A DNA stretch of 64,000 nucleotides, taken from positions 19,310,446 through 19,374,445 of the forward strand of contig OZ014411.1 of the NCBI GenBank assembly GCA_963965975.1, in the 5' to 3' direction. Positions 36,451 through 49,140 of the stretch are shown here, piece by piece (position 1 is the first letter of the stretch; each line of letters begins with the position of its first letter). The DNA is from Xestospongia bergquistia (lineage: Eukaryota; Porifera; Demospongiae; Haplosclerida; Petrosiidae). The notes under the pieces were generated by a model, which saw only the letters and a program-made list of their open reading frames with translations, ran no database searches and was not told where the DNA came from. The position numbers were made by a program, and so were the translations under genes.

Positions 36451-38575
36451 TTAAACAGTCTTCTTCAGTTGTAAAATGTATTCTTTTGTTAGAAGTGCAA
36501 CGTTTTTGGCTCCTATTGCACTCATTTCCAAAGCACTGGCAGCTTTTTCAATACAATTAATATAGAACAGTCCTCCATTATCCAGTACAAATGGTGGAAA
36601 TTGCTCTGGAGGATTGTAGTGTGGATAGGCATACCATTCTTTAACAGCTTCAGACTCAATTGATTGAAACAACTTTGCCTTATCTGATGCTGTAAGAGGA
36701 ACAGTAGTAAAAATTTTAAAAACCTGAGTTGGTAAATCACGAAGAGGTTTGCAATACGTTTTAGCTTCTTCCACAGTCACGGTAGTAGGAATTTGGTGAC
36801 CAATACTACAGAAATTAACAGGAGAGTTCTGAAGGTCATTAGTGAGGATATCTAATGGATATGTACGAGGATATGAAGGACCAGAATATCCAAATGTCTT
36901 GGGATTAGGATCTCCTTTGATGAATGTTGCAATAGTGTGATGATAAGGTGTTTTAGCAGAGGGAGTGTAAATGGGCTTATTAAAATTGTGGAAGGCAACT
37001 TTTGATACATTCAGAGGGTGAGCAACAATAACAGCATCAAAATCGGTTGAAGTTGTGGTGGTACGTGCAAAGTCCATTTCTGGAGAAGAGGGTTCTAATG
37101 ACTTATAGTCCACAATATATTTTGTGCTCCCTGAAACAACACGAGTGACACTCAGCACATTTGCAACATGATATGTAGCTTTTGATGCTTCTAATGCTTT
37201 CACTGCTAATTGGTAGTTTCCTCCAACAACAGACCAAAGACTACTATCTTGCATACCAGCTAGTGAGACAAATGCAGCAAATGCAGCAATGTTGTTATCT
37301 TGTGTATAATTTGCTTTCATTGCAGCACATACTAAGTCATCAACTAATTTGTCATTCCAACCAAGTCCACTTTTGAAGTAATTGTTAGCAGTGACCTGTA
37401 AGGAAGTTTAGAAAACAACTAAAACATTAGAAGTTATAAATATTTTGTATATGTTTGCTGAAGTTGGTCATAAATTCTTATTTAATCATGACAGTTTATT
37501 AACAAAAGTGGGTGTGACAAAGTAAGACTAGAATTTTTCACGTCTTAATAACAAGATTATAATTGACTAATAGCAATAGTTGCTTTATAGGAAATGTGTG
37601 TATCCTTACTTGAGTTTCTTGGACAAACGTGTCTCCTCCCATTGCCCTTAACATATCTGGTACTGTCTGGAATGATTGTCCTTTAGCTTGCATGTTATAG
37701 ATGGTGGAAAAATTCTCTATTTCAAACTTTACATTACGGTTCATACGTATCAAACTCCAGCCATAGTTCCATAATACTTTTAGATTGTTTAAAATACTAG
37801 AAAAACCAAGGTGAAGGACAAATCGTTGCCCATTGAATATAGCCAGAGGAAGAGAGGGTAATGTTTTGGTACTGAACTCAGTTAAACCTATATGTAAAAG
37901 ATATCATATCATTCTCAACAATGAAGGTGTGGTCACCTTATTAATTAAAGGTCAAAGTCTATAATACTTGAGAGGTAAAATGGCCTCTACATGTAATTTG
38001 TACTATTGAAGTGAAAGTAATGATCCTCTAGTTTAATATTTCAATACACAAAAAATATCAGCACATATTGGTAGTGCTATCTAATGATAAAGATTACAAT
38101 ATTATTTGTGTGACAAGAAACAGAGGGATTAACTTTTTAGAGATAGTTAATGACTTAGTCTTGTTTTGCTAGCCCTTTCTCAAGAAGGTGGCTACATGAG
38201 ACTAGTCCCATCTTAGAGTACTTGTCATTTTTATTGATCTTACTCACCAAATTTCTCACGAAATCCAACCAGATACTTGTTACTATCGTGTATAACGGCT
38301 CCTCCAGCCTCATACGTATTCCCCTCTAATTCAATCACAGCACATCTTCCACCTGCCACAGGATCGTCGTTGAAGACATGTATATCTACAGCATCACCAC
38401 ACAATTCATTAAGGAAATAGGCAGCGCTACAACCACCAATACCACCTCCAATAATAGCTACTTTAGCAGAAGGAAAGTCTTTTGGAGGAGTTATCTGTGC
38501 TGGTGGAGTTTGGGGTCTGAAATAGTGACCAATAATAGGTATCCAGCCAAACAAAACACGTAAAACTTCACTCAT
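36451..38575 (-). CDS. PCYOX1-like: Prenylcysteine oxidase
   Basis: FAD-dependent thioether oxidase of the PCYOX1/PCYOX1L family, which cleaves prenylcysteine released from degraded prenylated proteins to free cysteine, an aldehyde and hydrogen peroxide, in the lysosomal or secretory compartment in animals. Three exons (38575-38248, 37887-37610, 37395-36451) join in matching phases to 516 aa, against about 505 in human PCYOX1. A Rossmann FAD-binding motif, VAIIGGGIGGCSAAYFL, lies near residues 39-55, followed by a GGRC block. The C-terminal exon holds the family substrate domain, with SGLGWND and the late NGGLFYINCIEKAA segment. The N-terminus (VLRVLFGWIPIIGHYF) is hydrophobic but not a textbook signal peptide. 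The gene shares a 131-bp upstream gap with the divergent ankyrin gene, and its 3' end was partly copied into the receptor array. Confidence 0.88.
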
Positions 38576-38706
38576 TTCTATAGCCCTTAGTTGATACTAA
38601 TTAATTATTGGGCGTGGCTGCAAATAATTATGAAAATTAATACGTGTCTAGGGTGGAGCTGATCGTTCAAATTTTTAACAACTTGGATATTAGAGTAGAA
38701 ATAAGT
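38576..38706. promoter_or_regulatory. Divergent promoter between oxidase and ankyrin genes
   Basis: The start codons of two genes on opposite strands lie 131 bp apart. The gap contains GGGCGTGGC (about 38,610-38,618), a KLF/Sp1-like GC box, and little else, so the two genes probably share a bidirectional promoter. Confidence 0.5.
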
Positions 38707-41679
38707 ATGTCTAGTAGATTTGACTCTGATGTTGGCGTATTGAGTGTACAACAGTCTGTACAAAGCCTATCTCAGGCTAGTACTCATTCTTCAGATAACT
38801 CCACTCTTCACAGTGATATTGACACCAAGTCCACAAATATGGTTACCTATGAGATGACAGAGCCAGGAGACACAAAGACGCAATCTAGTGATAAAAAAGT
38901 ACCATCAGATCAGTGTCTTTCTAGTGGTGACTCAAGTTTATCTGATTCTTATGATAATAGAACTAGTCGCGAGGGCAGTAGTGGATCTGCTAATGTTAGT
39001 AGTGATGAGAGTGATGAAGATGAAAAAACTAATGAAGATGAGGAAGGTAATACAGTTGTTAGTTTTGACAATAGTTATTTACCCATCAAGGAGTCCATAG
39101 TTCTGAACATTTAACGCATTGCATCAAATCTTGCCTGTAAATCAGTGATATTCTATAAGATACTATATAAGACCCAACTAACCACATTCATTTGCTTATT
39201 CTTGTGAACTAGACTCAACCCTTGATTCTTAGTCTTGTGAACCAGATCCATTACTAAATGGACAACCTGACCTATGAGACTAGTACTCCCAGTGATCCAT
39301 CACCATAATTATAATTGAAGACACTTCTATAATTATTAGTTTGGTTGATAACAACAAGTGTAAATAGTGGAATATATCATGTTACAATGATAAAATGCAA
39401 GTTAGACTTAGTGTTAATTATTTGATATTTTTTGTTTAGATTCTCATTTTAGCAGTAGCAGTGACACAACGTCTGATACATCATTGCAAATAGAACAAGA
39501 TTTTAAAGAGGATCATGCATTAATATCTAGTACCATTGCCAATAAGCAAATCTTCTTAACAGAGCCAGTTGATTCCTTTAAAACAAGCAATTTATCTGAA
39601 CTGTTATTTAAGGCTATTGAGCAAGGAGATATAGAAACAGTTAAGCATCTTCTTAAAGAGGGTGCCAGTGTAAAGATTTATGATAAGCATAAGCGGACTC
39701 CACTTCATATTGCATGTAGTCTTGGACACTTAGTTATAGTTCAGCTTCTCACTTCTTCTGGAAGTAATGTTGATGCATGCTCACTTAACAAACAAACACC
39801 ATTACATGAGGCTTGTATTGGTGGCCATGTTAAGATCATTCAGTTATTAATACCCGAGGTAGCTGATCTGGATTATGTGGACCATTTAGGACGTTCAGCT
39901 GCTCACTACTGTGCTCTTCATGGTGAAGTAAATTGCCTTAATCTTTTATGTAACCAAGGTCAGAGTTTAAGCATAATACACTTAAGTGAATATTAAATTT
40001 TGATTGGCTGCGCATAAAAAACATATAAATATTAGTATTGACTGAGTTGTGCATATAATAGGGAAAGACATATTCATTCTTCATCTTGTTGTCTTATATA
40101 GGAAGTGACATTTGCCTTGAAGATAACTTCAACAGGACTGGTGTTCATCTTGCTGCCATTAAAAATCATCCCTCTATTATTCAATGTTTAATGGAAAGAG
40201 GAGCAGAAATAGAATCCATTGACTGTGAGGGTAAAACTCCTGCTCATTATGCTGCTCAATATGGTAGCCTTGATTGCTTAAGTTTACTGTTAAAAAGTGC
40301 AGTGGATATTACTCAAGGTAGATGATATGACTAGTTGTTAAACTTGATATGGCAATGTTTGGTTTATAATGTTATTTCTTTCATAGGTGATCTGACTGGG
40401 AGTCAACCTGCTCATGAAGCTGCTTCTCATGATCAGGTAGAGTGTCTGAAGATGTTATTGAAAAAAGGGGCAAAATGTTCTGATGTCGATCACAAAGGAA
40501 GAAACATTATTCATCGGGTAAATATAGATATTAGAATTAAACAAACATTATCAATATTGTCTTATTTAGGCTGCTCAGAGTAATGCTGTAGATTGTCTTC
40601 ATTGGGTACTAGCTACAGATCGACTTGGACCAAATACTACAGATTGTATGTCATAATATGCTATGGATATTGTTATAGTTTGTACAATATTATAGTTTGG
40701 AAAGACCAAAAATACATAATGAAACCATTATTATTGACACTTTATGTACATGAATCAACTCATGCTTCTCTAGAACAAGTTACAATATTCGTTGAGTTAA
40801 TACACTTTGTAATCCATTTATTATAGATGCAGGTAACACTGGACTACACTTTGCTGCTACAGGAGGTCATTCTGAAGCTTACCATTGCCTGTTACAACAT
40901 GGTGCTAATTCAGGAATTCATAATAAAGAGGGTAATAATCCTTTAGATGTTGCTCGTAGACATGGAAAACCACAAGCCATTGGCAAAGCTAGTAAGTGTC
41001 TAAAGTTACGGTATTAATGTGTCAGACCTAATTTATGATAGTTGATGGTCTGAGGAAATGCAAATGGTGTGCTAATGAGGAGAAATTGAGAGATAAGCAG
41101 GCAATGTCCCAGTCTTCATCAATCAAACTCAAAATGAGTGCAAGTAAAGAGACATTGTTTACTTTACAGCCCTCCTCCTCAAGGTATTCACTTATAATTA
41201 TAGGGTCTTACATGGTTAATAGTTACGGAGACTTCTGAAAATTTATTTGACTTGTACAAGTAATATAATTTTTAAATGATGACCCTAGTACAATTTAGCA
41301 TCTAACAGGAATTCTAACTTTTACTATTACACATCCTTTCTGATAGCTAAATAAAGGTAGTTGAATTCTTTGACAAGAAGGTTTATATATTAAACTCTAA
41401 ATCAATTTTTGCTAGATAGTTTGTACATCTGGGTTAGCAACTCATAAATAGTCACTGTATTTATTGTACCTCTTTGAATAGAACTGAAAAATTCATATCT
41501 GTTGCTTAATGTTAGATATTATGCTTGCAATATTATATACCGTGTTTAATTGTTTTAGATCGTTGGGATGTCTAAGGCCAAAATGTTCTCAAGGTGAAAA
41601 ACCTTTCATGAAAAAGACTGTGATCAGTACCAATTCTTCACACATAGTAGCAGCCAAGTACTATGGACCATGCCATTAA
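38707..41679 (+). CDS. Ankyrin-repeat protein with a Ser/acidic N-terminus
   Basis: Exons 38707-39046, 39440-39958, 40102-40317, 40387-40517, 40570-40645, 40827-40991, 41042-41183 and 41559-41679 join in matching phases. The first exon encodes a Ser/Thr-rich, then Asp/Glu-rich low-complexity region starting MSSRFDSDVG. Exons 2-6 encode about eight ankyrin repeats (for example RTPLHIACSLGHLVIVQLL, KTPAHYAAQYGSLDCLSLLL and NTGLHFAATGGHSEAYHCLL). The C-terminus holds a CKWCANEE segment and a basic Ser-rich end. There is no signal peptide or membrane helix, so a cytosolic or nuclear scaffold is likely. I cannot assign it to a named subfamily. Start choice: the in-frame GTG upstream at 38,644 is not needed, and the ATG at 38,707 is the first ATG in frame. 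Confidence 0.82.
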
Positions 41680-41848
41680 AATATTGATTTCTTCTGGTAT
41701 TTAATATTATGTACCTTTTCAGAATTACATTCTATTATTAAAGGAGGGGCTAACTGTACAGATTCACAGGAAGTGAATACATGTATTATAGTGTAATTCT
41801 CAGGAAGACTTTTATTTAAGGGCTTACTTCATAGTGTTACTTTTAAGA

Positions 41849-44780
41849 ATGATAACCTCAGGTAAATTAGGGACAAAAAGTCAAACTGAACTCCCTACAA
41901 GTAGAGCAGGACTGCCATTACCCTCAGGTCAATATGAAGTGGGATGTGTTGATTTAATGCAAGAACCAGGTCTACTTATCAGATTGTTTTATCCAACTCA
42001 ATCTGGACTAACTACCCAGTATAAATATGCTCAATGGTCACCACATCCAAATTATCTGAAAAAAACTGTGGATTTCTGGGGAAGCCACATTTCTGATTTT
42101 TTTGATTCTCCACCTCTTCCTTGTTATGTTGGTAAGTGAAAACTGAAGTGTTTTTTGCATTGCTGGTATAGACTTGATATCTTACTTCAATGTAAACTGT
42201 ATTAAAGGTTTAATTATTAGCTTGTTCATTAGTATAGAGATATGTTTTAAGTATGGTGAGCTTTCATTGTTACTTTAGACACAATTTTCTTTAAGTAATG
42301 ATGCAGGTTTGCTCATAGAGACCCTCAAATATGTGGGGTAGAATAAATGGGGCAACAGAACAACCAAATACAGTTATAGTAGAACAGTAAAGATTAGGCC
42401 TATAAATATTATATACTCTTAATTCTTAAGTAATCTAAATCTTTGAGTTTTGTACTAGCTGCTCTTGCAAAATTGTATAGGCCTCTGTTACTTTCCTATT
42501 ACCTAAACTCACAATTTTTTCTTGATGTTGAGTGTTAGATTGGTAATACCCTTACTTGTAACACTAAAACATATGAAGGAACTTTCACTTGTCATTTTGG
42601 GAGGAAAAAGATAACACACACTTGCAAATCACCTTAGCCAGTTTGGTAATAAGAATGACAGGACAAGTATTGATACTTATGAAAACAGTTTCCATTCCGG
42701 TTTTGTTTTCTTTTTTTGTTTTAAAAGGCACCTTGTTATGATAGTGATCATTTGTATACCATTTAGATCCAGGTATTTCTTCATTTTATGGAGCACCTCT
42801 TATTAAACTAACTTCATTGTCACAAATGTCTATTCCATTGAGTAATGTAACAGGTTAGTGGAAGTTTATAGTTGAACACAAATCTGATATTTATGATATA
42901 ATGTGACTACAAGCTTTATGAATTAATCATCATTATTAAACATAGGTCGTCTTCCAGTCATTGTTTTCTCACATGGGTTGGTTGCATTTCGTGGTTCTCA
43001 TAGTGGTGTTTGTATTGACCTAGCATCTCATGGCTATGTGACTGCTGCTGTAGAACACAAAGATGGATCTGCTTGTACTAGTTTGCATCGTATACCTGGA
43101 GATGGAGTAAAAAAGGGAGACTATGATCAATATGTAGATGAATGGATACCTCATCAGATGCCAGAAAATGATGACTTTTCATTAAGAAGCAGACAGGTTG
43201 GATGAAAATACATGTTATGATTTGTTTTGTAGTGCATCTATTATTGCTCCATCTATAGTTATGGATAGGAATTGTCAATATTGTAGGTCAAAATAAGATG
43301 TCGCGAAGTATGTCAGTCATTAGATCTTCTTCATACACTAAACAATGGAGGACAAATATATAATATGATGGGAGGAGACTATGACTTCTCTCAATTTGTA
43401 GGTCGACTTGATCTTGACTTAGCTGCTGTGGTAGGTCATTCATTTGGTGCAGCAACAGTACTAACTGCACTCAGAGAAGATAAAAGATTTGTGTAAGTTG
43501 TGATATATATCTAATTTCAACTTTATTCCAACTAAAGAACACTAATTATGAGTTTATCATGTGTATGCATTTTACTTTAAAATAATAATACTGGTTGCAT
43601 ATTTATAGTGGACTACAATTTAGGACCATACTTATGTATAGAAAGCTTGTAGTAATTTTGTTTTTGTTTATGTTTGTTCTGTGTGTGTATGTGTGTGTAA
43701 ATTAATATGGATCCAAATTTAATTCATTGATTACCATACAATATTTATAATTATTTTAATATTAGAATATATCTAGCACAACAATAATTTAATTATTAAC
43801 AATCAAAATAATAGAGTATATGAAATGGACAGACGCATACATAATTTATAATTTCAAGGAAGAATTGAAGTTTTGTTAGATGAAGTTAACATGTAAAATC
43901 AATGTAGCATTGTAATTAATGATCATAATAATAAACACTGTATATGCATAACACATTGCTATAGAATCCTAACCTATAAAATATTCTTTGCATAGTAAAG
44001 TAGTGTCTAAAATAGTGGCAGTAATTGATTGATGTTTCATTTTGTGATCCTATAGGTGTGGTATAGCTCTTGACATTTGGACATTTCCTTTGGATCAAGA
44101 GTTTTATACTGCCAAATTAACTCAACCAGTAGTTTTCATTAACAGCTATGAATTTCTAAAACAAGCTAAAAATTTGGAAGGTGTTTTAAAACTTTTAAAA
44201 TCTTCAAATGAAAATGGTAATCTTTACTATCTGATAATCAATGTTATATAATATTATATAATACTATTATGATGTATAATTTATATTGTAGTTTACACTG
44301 ACATGTATTGTATCTAGCTTTAATTCTAACATTGTGATATTGTTTTCATTATATAGGTATATCAGAGTCTTCCATGTTGACAGTAAGGTATCATGCTTAT
44401 AGTAGTTAGACAACATTATGAATACCATATGTAGCAGTATTGATACTAGTTTATGACATGTTACTGTTTAAGTATTTATTTTAATATAGGGGATCAGTAC
44501 ATACAAGTCAAATAGATATTCCATTTGTCATTCCAAATATATCAATGAAGTATCAATCAAGACTAGACAAATATATAGTCTTTGATATTAACATGAAATT
44601 ATGTAACACTTTTCTGAGAAGATTTTTACACAAAGGTAATTAATATCCATCACTTATAGGCCAATCCTGGTTATCTTAATTATTATAGATCCTACCTATC
44701 AAAGCTTTATTCCTAACTTGGATGGAGGGGACAAAGCATCAGAGCATATTATATTTGGTACTAATACAGAACCATCCTAA
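41849..44780 (+). CDS. PAFAH2-like: PAF acetylhydrolase (phospholipase A2 group VII type), copy 1
   Basis: Serine hydrolase that removes the sn-2 acetyl or oxidised short acyl chain from platelet-activating factor and related phospholipids. Exons 41849-42131, 42767-42853, 42946-43196, 43287-43492, 44056-44216, 44357-44387, 44490-44635 and 44689-44780 join in phase to 418 aa, between human PAFAH2 (392) and PLA2G7 (441). The whole triad is visible: nucleophile in GHSFGAA (exon 4), Asp in GIALDIW (exon 5), and His in RGSVHTSQ (exon 7), which matches GSVHQ in vertebrate enzymes. The oxyanion region VFSHGL is in exon 3. No signal peptide is seen, so the intracellular type II form is more likely than the plasma form. 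A tandem paralogue follows 148 bp downstream. Confidence 0.92.
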
Positions 44781-44928
44781 AGCATATTATTATTAATAGT
44801 TATGGTTTTGTAAAATGATGTCATAGATTAACCAATGAATTACATTATATTTGAGGGGAGGGGCTATGATCAGTAGCTTCTTCAACAAACTATTCTTCAA
44901 GAGAGATTGTACAGCATTTCTTCGAAAA
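44781..44928. promoter_or_regulatory. Gap between the two PAF acetylhydrolase genes
   Basis: Holds the promoter or leader of copy 2. In-frame ATGs at 44,851 and 44,866 would add up to 26 residues (MISSFFNKLFFKRDCTAFLRK), a basic, hydrophobic stretch that could act as a targeting peptide. Copy 1 has no such extension, so the conserved start at 44,929 is preferred. Confidence 0.4.
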
Positions 44929-47900
44929 ATGGCTACCTCAAGTAAATTTGGGACAAGAAATCAAACTGAACTGCCTACAGGTGGAACTGGACTACCATTA
45001 CCTTCAGGTCAATATGAAGTGGGATGTGTTGATTTAATGCAAGAACCAGGTCTACTTATCAGATTGTTTTATCCAACTCAATCTGGACTAGCTACCCAGT
45101 ATAAGTATGCTCATTGGTCACCACATCCAAATTATCTAGAAAAAACCGTGGATTTCTTGGAAGGGCAGACTTCTGATTTTTTTGATTCTCCACCTCTTCC
45201 TTGTTATGTCAGTAAGTGAAAACACATATGGTAATATGGTGTATATATTGAGAACATTATATATGTATAATTATATTTAATGATGACATGTAATATTATG
45301 TTTCCATGGCTACATACAAATAAGTTGATGATCCATAAAAATGTACATAAAAGCACTCTTCACTCTTTAAGCTAAAATATACAGTATTATGGCATTAATA
45401 TTACACATATTCTAAGGATATATATCTATTAATGGGGTGATAAATGGTATGTATTACTTCTTACTACGTAACAACTTCCACACACTTAATGACAGAGATC
45501 ACAAGTAATTGTTATTTACATGTACTTATTAGATCCTGGTGTTCCTGCACTTTATGGAGCACCTCTTATTAAACCTACTTCATCATCACAAATGTTTATT
45601 CCATGTACTGATATAACAGGTTAGCAAAAGTATCAGTGTTAATATAATAATTAATATTCAACATAGGTCTTCTACCAATCATTGTGTTCTCACATGGATT
45701 GGGTGCATTTCGTAGTGCATATAATGGTGTTTGTATTGACCTAGCATCTCATGGTTATGTGATTGCTGCTGTAGAACACAAAGATGGATCTGCTTGTACT
45801 AGTTTGTATCGTATACCTGGACATGGAGTAAAGGAGGGAGATTATAATCAATATGTAGATGAATGGATACCTCATCTAAAACCTGGAGATGATGAATTTT
45901 CATTAAGAAACAAGCAGGTATTTCTACACTATATCTGTGAATAATATTTAATAATTAGCAATATTGTTATATCTTTGAGCTATATGTAATGTTGCGTTAG
46001 TTATGGAATATTTGTATGATCTATTGTAAAGAACAGATGCCAGTTGTGCGTATAAGACTGTGCTGTTAAACAATTGATAATTTTCTTTATATGCAAAAAC
46101 ATTATATATGAAGACATGGTTGTGATATTCTCTTAGTTATGTTGTTACCTTTTATATTGTAGGTCAAAATAAGAAGTCGTGAAGTATGTCAGTCGTTAGA
46201 ACTTCTTCATACACTAAACAATGGAGGACAGATATATAATATGATGGGAGGAGACTATGACTTCTCCCAATTTGTAAATCGACTTGATCTTGACTTAGCT
46301 GCTGTGGTAGGTCACTCATTTGGTGCAGCAACAGCATTGACTGCTCTCAGAGAAGATCCAAGATTTGTGTAAGTTGTGATTTAAAATGGGTCATATTAAA
46401 AATGCTTTCTTAAAAGACTGAATCCCAGGATTAATACTGTATGTGTATAATACTACCATAGATCGGGAAACTTTCGTGTTACAAAAGTTCCATGTAAAAG
46501 TTTACGTGTTAAAAAACTTCGAACACAAGAGGTGTGTACAAAAATTTATTAATCCCGAATATTTTGCCTCCCTAACTTCTTCATTTGCCTGAGCAATTAA
46601 TTGCTTGTGGCTTCATGGAAGATCATAGAGAACCTTTTAGGTCTGGAAGTCCATCTGTTGTTTTTAGATATCTCAAAAGAGCCATATTCACCTTAAACAC
46701 TGTATTACCACGACATAACACGTGTATTATATACTGTAAATATTTCAATGTGTAATAATGTTCATGTAATTTATTTTCGTACATCGTCCAATGTTCAAAT
46801 TTTTTTTAACAACGAAACTTTCCCGATCTATGGTATATCTGTTCTTTAGTTTCAGTAAGTCATTGGATGACTTTCTGATTTTTTTTTACACAGTGTATTG
46901 TTTAGTTATTACAATACGTGTAGTCATATAATTTCTACTCTAGATTGTGTTGTATGTATTATTAGTGTAATGTAACTTGATTTTCTTTATAAAATAGTTA
47001 GATAAAGTCTTATTGCTAAAAGGATTTCCTTCACTTTGTGTTCCTATAGTTGTGGTATAGCACTTGACATTTGGACATTTCCTTTGGATCAAGACTTTTA
47101 CACTGTTGGATTAACACAACCAGTAGTTTTTATTAACAGTTATGTATTTCTTAAATGGGCTATGAATTTAGAAGGTGTTTTAAAACTATTAAAATCTCCA
47201 AACGAAAATGGTAAGCTAATATTTTACACTTTGTATCTTTCCTATTCTCACTTCATCTACTCTGATTTTGTCTACTTCTGTAAACGTTAGTAAGAATTTA
47301 AAAGTTTTAAGAGCAACCTCCACAGTGTTTTTAAGCTTCAAAAGACCAAACAATTGTGGGTACAATATGAGATCACCTTATGATCAAACAATATTTGTGT
47401 AGATTAAAGTACAATTGTACAGTTTCTAGCTTTAAAATTCTGATTTTTTCACTTTTTATAGGTATCTCGGAGTCCTCCCTATTGACAGTAAGGTATGTTC
47501 ATATTATTGTAGTTATATAGCTTTAGTACATAGACTATTAATATGATGTATATGATAGATTAGGAAACTTTCACATTACAAAGTTTCATGTAAAAATATG
47601 TTGAAAAATCTTGAATGCAAGAGGCGTGCACGAAAATTTATTAAGCAATTGTCTGTGGCTGTACGGAGGATGACAGAGCATTTTGGATCCGGCAGGCCAA
47701 ATGTAGGTTTCAGATATCTCAAAAGAACCATCTCAGTCTTAGCTGCACTATGTACACTTTCAATACCACTATGTAATGCATATATTACATACCATAAATA
47801 TTCCTAACATGAATATTTCAATGTGTAATTATCTTAGTGTGTTAATTTTTCATGCGTTGTTCAATGTTTGAACTTTTTTTCACAATTAAACTTTTCCAAT

Positions 47901-48269
47901 CTACAGTAACCCTAATAATAAGAGTTAGTATAGACTTGTAATCTGTACATATTGTTAAGTATTTATTTTAATATAGGGGATCAGTACATATAAATCAAAT
48001 GGATATTCCATTTGTCATTCCAAATATATCAATGAAGTATCAATCAAGACTAGACAAATATATAGTCTTTGATATTAACATGAAATTATGTAACACTTTT
48101 CTAAGAAGATTTTTACACAAAGGTATTAATATCCATCACTTATAGGCCATTGCTGGTTATCTTAATTATTATAGATCCTACCTATCAAAGCTTTATTCCT
48201 AATTTGGATGGAGGGGACAAAGCATCAGAGCATATTATATTTGGCACCAAAATAAATCCTAAACTTTGA
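44929..48269 (+). CDS. PAFAH2-like: PAF acetylhydrolase, copy 2
   Basis: Tandem paralogue of the gene at 41,849 with the same eight exons and phases: 44929-45211, 45533-45619, 45667-45917, 46163-46368, 47050-47210, 47462-47492, 47977-48122, 48175-48269, giving 419 aa from the conserved start MATSSKFG. The catalytic blocks are kept: GHSFGAA, GIALDIW, and GSVH in exon 7, where the following residues are INQMD in place of TSQID. Exon sequences are much closer to copy 1 than introns are. Two MITEs lie in introns 4 and 6, and neither is in copy 1. An optional N-terminal extension from 44,866 could target the protein elsewhere. Both copies look functional. Confidence 0.9.
46456..46833. mobile_element. 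MITE with TA target duplication, member 1
   Basis: A 378-bp element in intron 4 of the second PAF acetylhydrolase gene. The left end CCATAGATCGGGAAA and the right end, whose complement reads CCATAGATCGGGAAA, form near-perfect terminal inverted repeats. TA dinucleotides flank both ends (46,454-46,455 and 46,834-46,835), as expected for a Tc1/mariner-type insertion. It has no coding capacity. The matching intron of copy 1 lacks it, so it inserted after the gene duplication. Confidence 0.85.
47553..47906. mobile_element. MITE, member 2 (diverged)
   Basis: A 354-bp relative of the element at 46,456, with ends TGATAGATTAGGAAA and, on the other strand, CTGTAGATTGGAAAA. It is flanked by TA at 47,551-47,552 and 47,907-47,908. 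Internal blocks such as CAAGAGGCGTGCACGAAAATTTA and AGATATCTCAAAAGA match member 1. It is more decayed and lies in intron 6 of the same gene. Confidence 0.8.
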
Positions 48270-49140
48270 GGGAAAATAGTTATTATTTTATGATGCCATC
48301 AATGTAATTATATTGTCCAATTACATGTATTATTATTATATTGTTATATGACAAACAGCTATGTTGTTATATTTTTTAATGGTTTGTCAACAAAATACTT
48401 TTTTGTTTTGATGCTCATTTAAATCATTAATTTTTTGTAAACTTTACATTTTCATTTTTATGGCTGCCACCTGTATAGCATGATCCATGTTAAAATTGCA
48501 TTTTTATTCTGAAAATTGTGTCATCAAGATGGAATTCACAGCACATGGCCAAAGAGGTGGGACCACAGCTGAATAAGTGATCTGCATACCTATTTATAAA
48601 TAGTTGCAACAATATCTAATAATGTTATAATCCAATTCAATGTGTCTGATGTTAACTTGGATATAGAACTAGAGAATGAAACTAGTGATGGTAACTTTAA
48701 TTAGGCATCAGTAAGGGTAACCATCTAGTTGTCAATAAAATTCAGAGACTAATCATGAAAAGCTGTACAATACCCATTGTAACTGTACATATGTCTTTTT
48801 GACCTAAATATTTATAATAGTATGTATGCTAATTAAGATTGCCAGCCTTAAATGAATTGATTGCCTCTAATGCAAACACTTCCTTGTTTAGGAAGTCATA
48901 TACATTTGTTAATTCATTATACATAAAGCCAAAGATAAGAAAGCAGGTTACTTATTCTTCTATTGTTTTAAAATGTGTTACAATTACGTGTTTTGTAGTC
49001 ATAATTTCTCTAATTAATCACTCTGGCAACAAATTATTTTATTACTTAATTGATTATCATTCATTGTCAAAATTAATTATAATATGAAAATATGCCTGTG
49101 GAATTACTAAATATGAATTACACATATCAATTAACTATTC
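48270..49140. other. Intergenic, nothing firmly recognised
   Basis: AT-rich sequence after the second PAF acetylhydrolase gene. A frame at about 48,839-48,945 encodes LPALNELIASNANTSLFRK and a bit more, ending at a GT. It could be a stray exon, but I cannot place it in any family. Confidence 0.3.

Noticed and set aside
38644-38706. GTG-initiated N-terminal extension of the ankyrin gene
   Set aside because: An in-frame ATG at 38,707 exists and the upstream codons encode an unrelated hydrophobic stretch. Non-ATG starts are rare in animals.
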